From positions 1 through 64,000 of the forward strand of contig JAWHQP010000010.1 of NCBI GenBank assembly GCA_032586195.1: a stretch of DNA of 64,000 nt. The letters are read 5' to 3'. Shown here in pieces: positions 61,794 through 64,000 of the stretch (position 1 is its first letter; each line of letters starts with the position of its first letter). The translations under genes and the position numbers were made by a program. Under the pieces are notes generated by a model. The model searched no databases. It was given only the letters and a program-made list of their open reading frames with translations, and had not been told where the DNA came from. This DNA comes from JAWHQP01 sp032586195. Its GTDB lineage: Bacteria; Pseudomonadota; Gammaproteobacteria; Enterobacterales; Pasteurellaceae.

Positions 61794-62456
61794 TTATGCA
61801 AATAAACGATCAGCGGTGACGGTAAGCACTAAGCCGTTCTCTAATTCAACACGGGCGCCCTCTTTTACGATTTCTAGCACCGTCGCCGATTTTGCGTGCT
61901 CCGCCGCCTTCACTTTCACCTTGCTGCCTTTTTGCAGCGAAGCAAAATCCACCGCGGTAAGCTCAAGTTTCGGTTTACGTGCTTTCGGGGCCGTCTTTTT
62001 CGCGTCGTTCTCTGCTTTTGCTGCAGGTTTGCGAACCGGACGTTTTTTATTTGCCTTCGGATTCGCCGCTTTTTCCGCCGCACGTTTTTCTGCTAATTTT
62101 GCTTTTGCCTCCGCCAATTGCTGAGCCGCATGTTCTACATGCTGCTGTTCCAATTCGCCTGCCGGATTTCCATGCAAATCCACACGCACCGCACCTGAAC
62201 GGCAGCCATGTAAATAACGCCAGTTTGAAGTATATTGACGAAGCGCATGACGCAATTGAGTTTTGCTGACACGTTCATCATCCTGCAACGCTTCCGCCAA
62301 ATCCTGAAACAGACCGATTTTCAGCGGCTTTGCCTCACCTTCCAAAGAGAAGCAAAGCGGAAATTTTTCTGCCAAATAAGCAATAATTTCTTTATTGTTC
62401 GTTAGCTTTTGCGTTCCGGATGTTTCAGATTGTACTTCAGTTTGAATTTCTGTCAT
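61794..62456 (-). CDS. proQ: RNA chaperone ProQ
   Basis: The 220-residue protein has an N-terminal FinO-type RNA-binding domain (about 20-125: NKEIIAYLAEKFPLCF, ALRQYTSNWRYLHGC), a Lys/Ala-rich linker (about 130-165) and a C-terminal Tudor-like domain. It binds structured sRNAs and 3' UTRs. Start at 62456 has AAGG upstream; an ATG 5 codons earlier is less favoured. Confidence 0.94.
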   Translation of the reverse strand: MTEIQTEVQSETSGTQKLTNNKEIIAYLAEKFPLCFSLEGEAKPLKIGLFQDLAEALQDDERVSKTQLRHALRQYTSNWRYLHGCRSGAVRVDLHGNPAGELEQQHVEHAAQQLAEAKAKLAEKRAAEKAANPKANKKRPVRKPAAKAENDAKKTAPKARKPKLELTAVDFASLQKGSKVKVKAAEHAKSATVLEIVKEGARVELENGLVLTVTADRLFA

Positions 62457-62564
62457 TGCGATACCTTGCAACCTTATAAATTAAAAATAAACTTGTGTAT
62501 TTTATCTTAATTTCCGAAGGAATGACAATTATTAATCGAAGTTCCGCCGAAACTCGTTTTTTCA

Positions 62565-62636
62565 GCACCGCACTTGCGGCATCAATTGTTTCCCTGTTCT
62601 GCTGTTACCGGCGGAAAACCGCGGTGCTGAAAATCC
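62565..62636. terminator. Inverted USS-related repeat between proQ and pqiA
   Basis: TTTTCAGCACCGC (exact USS core at 62567-62575) pairs with GCGGTGCTGAAAA, about 40 bases away. The second arm is a degenerate USS. It sits between two divergent genes, so termination is not its obvious role. Confidence 0.5.
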
Positions 62637-62723
62637 GTTTTTTGAATTTCCCCGTTTTCACTCTTTCAAAAAACCATCAATCCAGTATAGAATAACTCAT
62701 TTTTAGGGCAGGAAGGTAAGAGA

Positions 62724-63989
62724 ATGAGTTTGCTGCAAAACGACCGTCAGATCATGCGTTGCCGCGATTGTAATGCGTTGGTAGCGGTAGCGGCGCTGGA
62801 GCAAAAGCAGCATGCGGAATGTCCTCGTTGCCATCATCATTTGAAAACGCAGGATCGCTGGAGCCTGCGCCGCTGTGCGATTATTGCCATTTCCATTCTG
62901 ATTTTAATGCCCTTTGCCCTTAGTTATCCGCTGTTAAGCGTGGATTTACTCGGAGTGGATGTGGATGCGTCTATCTGGGGCGGGGTGTGGAAAATGGCGA
63001 CGGCAGGCTATCCTTATACCGCCTTTCTGGTATTTCTGACCGCCGTATTTATGCCGATTTCTTTCGCGCTGCTGGTAATTTTGCTGCGGCTGGCGCAGCT
63101 GCTGCATAAAAAACCGCGTCATTTACTGATTGCACTGGGTTACCTCAAGCCTTGGGTGATGTTTGATGTGTATCTTGTAGCGCTCGGCGTGAGTGCCTTT
63201 AAGGTGCGGGAATACGCCACGCTGCATTTCGATATCTATCTGATTGCTTTTCTGTGCACGGCGTTGCTTACCACTTTGCTGTTCATCAAAATTAATCCGA
63301 AAGCGTTATGGGATGATTTCTATCCGTCGCACCTGCACATTTCAACGCAATGGTTAAACAGTAAAAAAGTCAAAAAAATAGCACCGCACTTTTGTACCAC
63401 CTGCGATTACACCTTCACGCATCCGCTGCATGATCACAAAGGCAGGGAAATTTGCCCGCGTTGCCACAGCGCGCTGGATACGCCGGCTTATTTGTCGCTG
63501 CAGCACACATGGGCAACCTTGATTGCAGGCATCATCATGATGTTCCCGGCCAATCTGTTTCCCATTTCTTATACTTTTATGAATAATATCGGTTCGGGCG
63601 ATACGCTGATGTCGGGGGTGATCACCTTTATCGGCATGAAAAGCTATTTCGTGGCGTTTGTGGTGTTTACCGCCAGTATTTTCGTACCGATTTCAAAAAT
63701 TATAATTATGCTGTATCTACTGCTCAGCATTCATTTTCAATGGCAACATTCAATTAAATGGCAAATGCGGCTGTTCCATTTCGTTCACTTTGTGGGAAGA
63801 TGGTCCATGTTGGATTTGTTCGTACTGGCTCTGATGATGTCCCTGGTGACACGCGGGCAGATAATTAATTTCTCGGTGGGACCGGCGGCATTTTATTTTG
63901 GTGCGGCAGTGTTCCTGACAATGATTTCAACTACTTTCTTCGATAGCCGTTTACTTTGGAATATTTATGACAGACAATCAGCAAAATAA
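62724..63989 (+). CDS. pqiA: Paraquat-inducible protein A (PqiA)
   Basis: The 421-residue inner-membrane protein is the permease-like part of the PqiABC lipid-transport system. It has two homologous halves, each with a CxxC...CxxC zinc motif (CRDC...CPRC near 14-37 and CTTC...CPRC near 225-252) followed by four helices. AGGAAG precedes the ATG. One USS (63383-63391) lies in the middle. Confidence 0.93.
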   Translation: MSLLQNDRQIMRCRDCNALVAVAALEQKQHAECPRCHHHLKTQDRWSLRRCAIIAISILILMPFALSYPLLSVDLLGVDVDASIWGGVWKMATAGYPYTAFLVFLTAVFMPISFALLVILLRLAQLLHKKPRHLLIALGYLKPWVMFDVYLVALGVSAFKVREYATLHFDIYLIAFLCTALLTTLLFIKINPKALWDDFYPSHLHISTQWLNSKKVKKIAPHFCTTCDYTFTHPLHDHKGREICPRCHSALDTPAYLSLQHTWATLIAGIIMMFPANLFPISYTFMNNIGSGDTLMSGVITFIGMKSYFVAFVVFTASIFVPISKIIIMLYLLLSIHFQWQHSIKWQMRLFHFVHFVGRWSMLDLFVLALMMSLVTRGQIINFSVGPAAFYFGAAVFLTMISTTFFDSRLLWNIYDRQSAK

Positions 63990-64000
63990 CTCTGAAACTA
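63967..64000 (+). CDS. pqiB: Start of pqiB (5' fragment at the right edge)
   Basis: An ATG at 63967 opens a frame (MTDNQQNNSET) that overlaps the pqiA 3' end by 23 bases, a usual pqiA-pqiB arrangement. Only 11 codons are present. The identity rests on position. Confidence 0.5.
   Translation, partial: MTDNQQNNSET

Noticed and set aside
62565..62636. Idea that repeated ACCGCAC/GTGCGGT sequences form a CRISPR or REP array
   Set aside because: Copies are dispersed, 9-base cores with variable orientation and spacing, and match the known Haemophilus-type uptake signal.

Overview
The window is a chromosomal segment of a gamma-proteobacterium of the family Pasteurellaceae. The core AAGTGCGGT of the Haemophilus-type DNA uptake signal (USS) occurs about 27 times on the two strands, and almost every protein resembles Haemophilus/Actinobacillus/Mannheimia homologues (TehB, ModE, S1 of 549 residues, OmpP2/OmpH-type porin, ArcA). 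A hexuronate (pectin sugar) catabolic locus plus fermentation and C4-dicarboxylate genes would fit a rumen or mucosal fermenter such as a Basfia/Mannheimia succiniciproducens-like species; that species guess is inference.

Layout. 1-8560: divergent hexuronate locus, uxaC-uxaB-uxaA-kdgK on the minus strand and a three-gene TRAP transporter plus GntR regulator on the plus strand; the roughly 170-base divergent promoter carries a CRP-like site. No exact USS lies in the first 8.9 kb. 8767-8925: a dead 3' fragment of a KDPG aldolase gene. 8988-11619: an unusually short class I ribonucleotide reductase (nrdB-nrdA) with two NrdR-like boxes 31 bp apart. 11852-17738: SirB2-like gene, then cmk, rpsA, ihfB, lapA, lapB, pyrF, yciH, all minus strand. 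18199-22284: catabolic ornithine carbamoyltransferase, carbamate kinase, a frameshifted YfcC/ArcD-type carrier and an Lrp-type regulator. 22378-28397: argG, a YeeZ-like gene, a methyltransferase, an IS3-type transposase remnant, a DcuC-family carrier and an M20 amidohydrolase. 28458-40074: purC, prfC, arcA, smpB, porin, tehB, nagK, pgpB, ribA, uvrB. 40475: tRNA-Asn. 40700-46106: yrbG-like exchanger, Met/His-rich membrane protein, modABC and modE. 46115-48674: menI-like thioesterase, frameshifted hemH, nitroreductase, PNPOx-like protein. 48727-54997: sucABCD with a frameshift in sucA. 55236-56475: MerR regulator and a frameshifted SDR gene. 56683-64000: MBL hydrolase, mepK-like, ldtD-like, prc, proQ, pqiA and the first codons of pqiB.

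How it works together. The uxa/TRAP/kdgK block imports hexuronates and converts them to KDPG. ModE is encoded beside the molybdate transporter and a ModE-like box sits between them. PurR-, CRP-, NrdR- and MerR-type sites are visible before purC, the porin, nrdBA and the SDR gene. USS copies are often arranged as inverted pairs after genes and probably act as terminators.

Four genes (arcD-like, hemH, sucA, SDR) are each interrupted by an apparent loss of one base while both halves remain well conserved. That pattern suggests either sequence errors or very young inactivations. I saw no CRISPR array, prophage, toxin-antitoxin or defence island.
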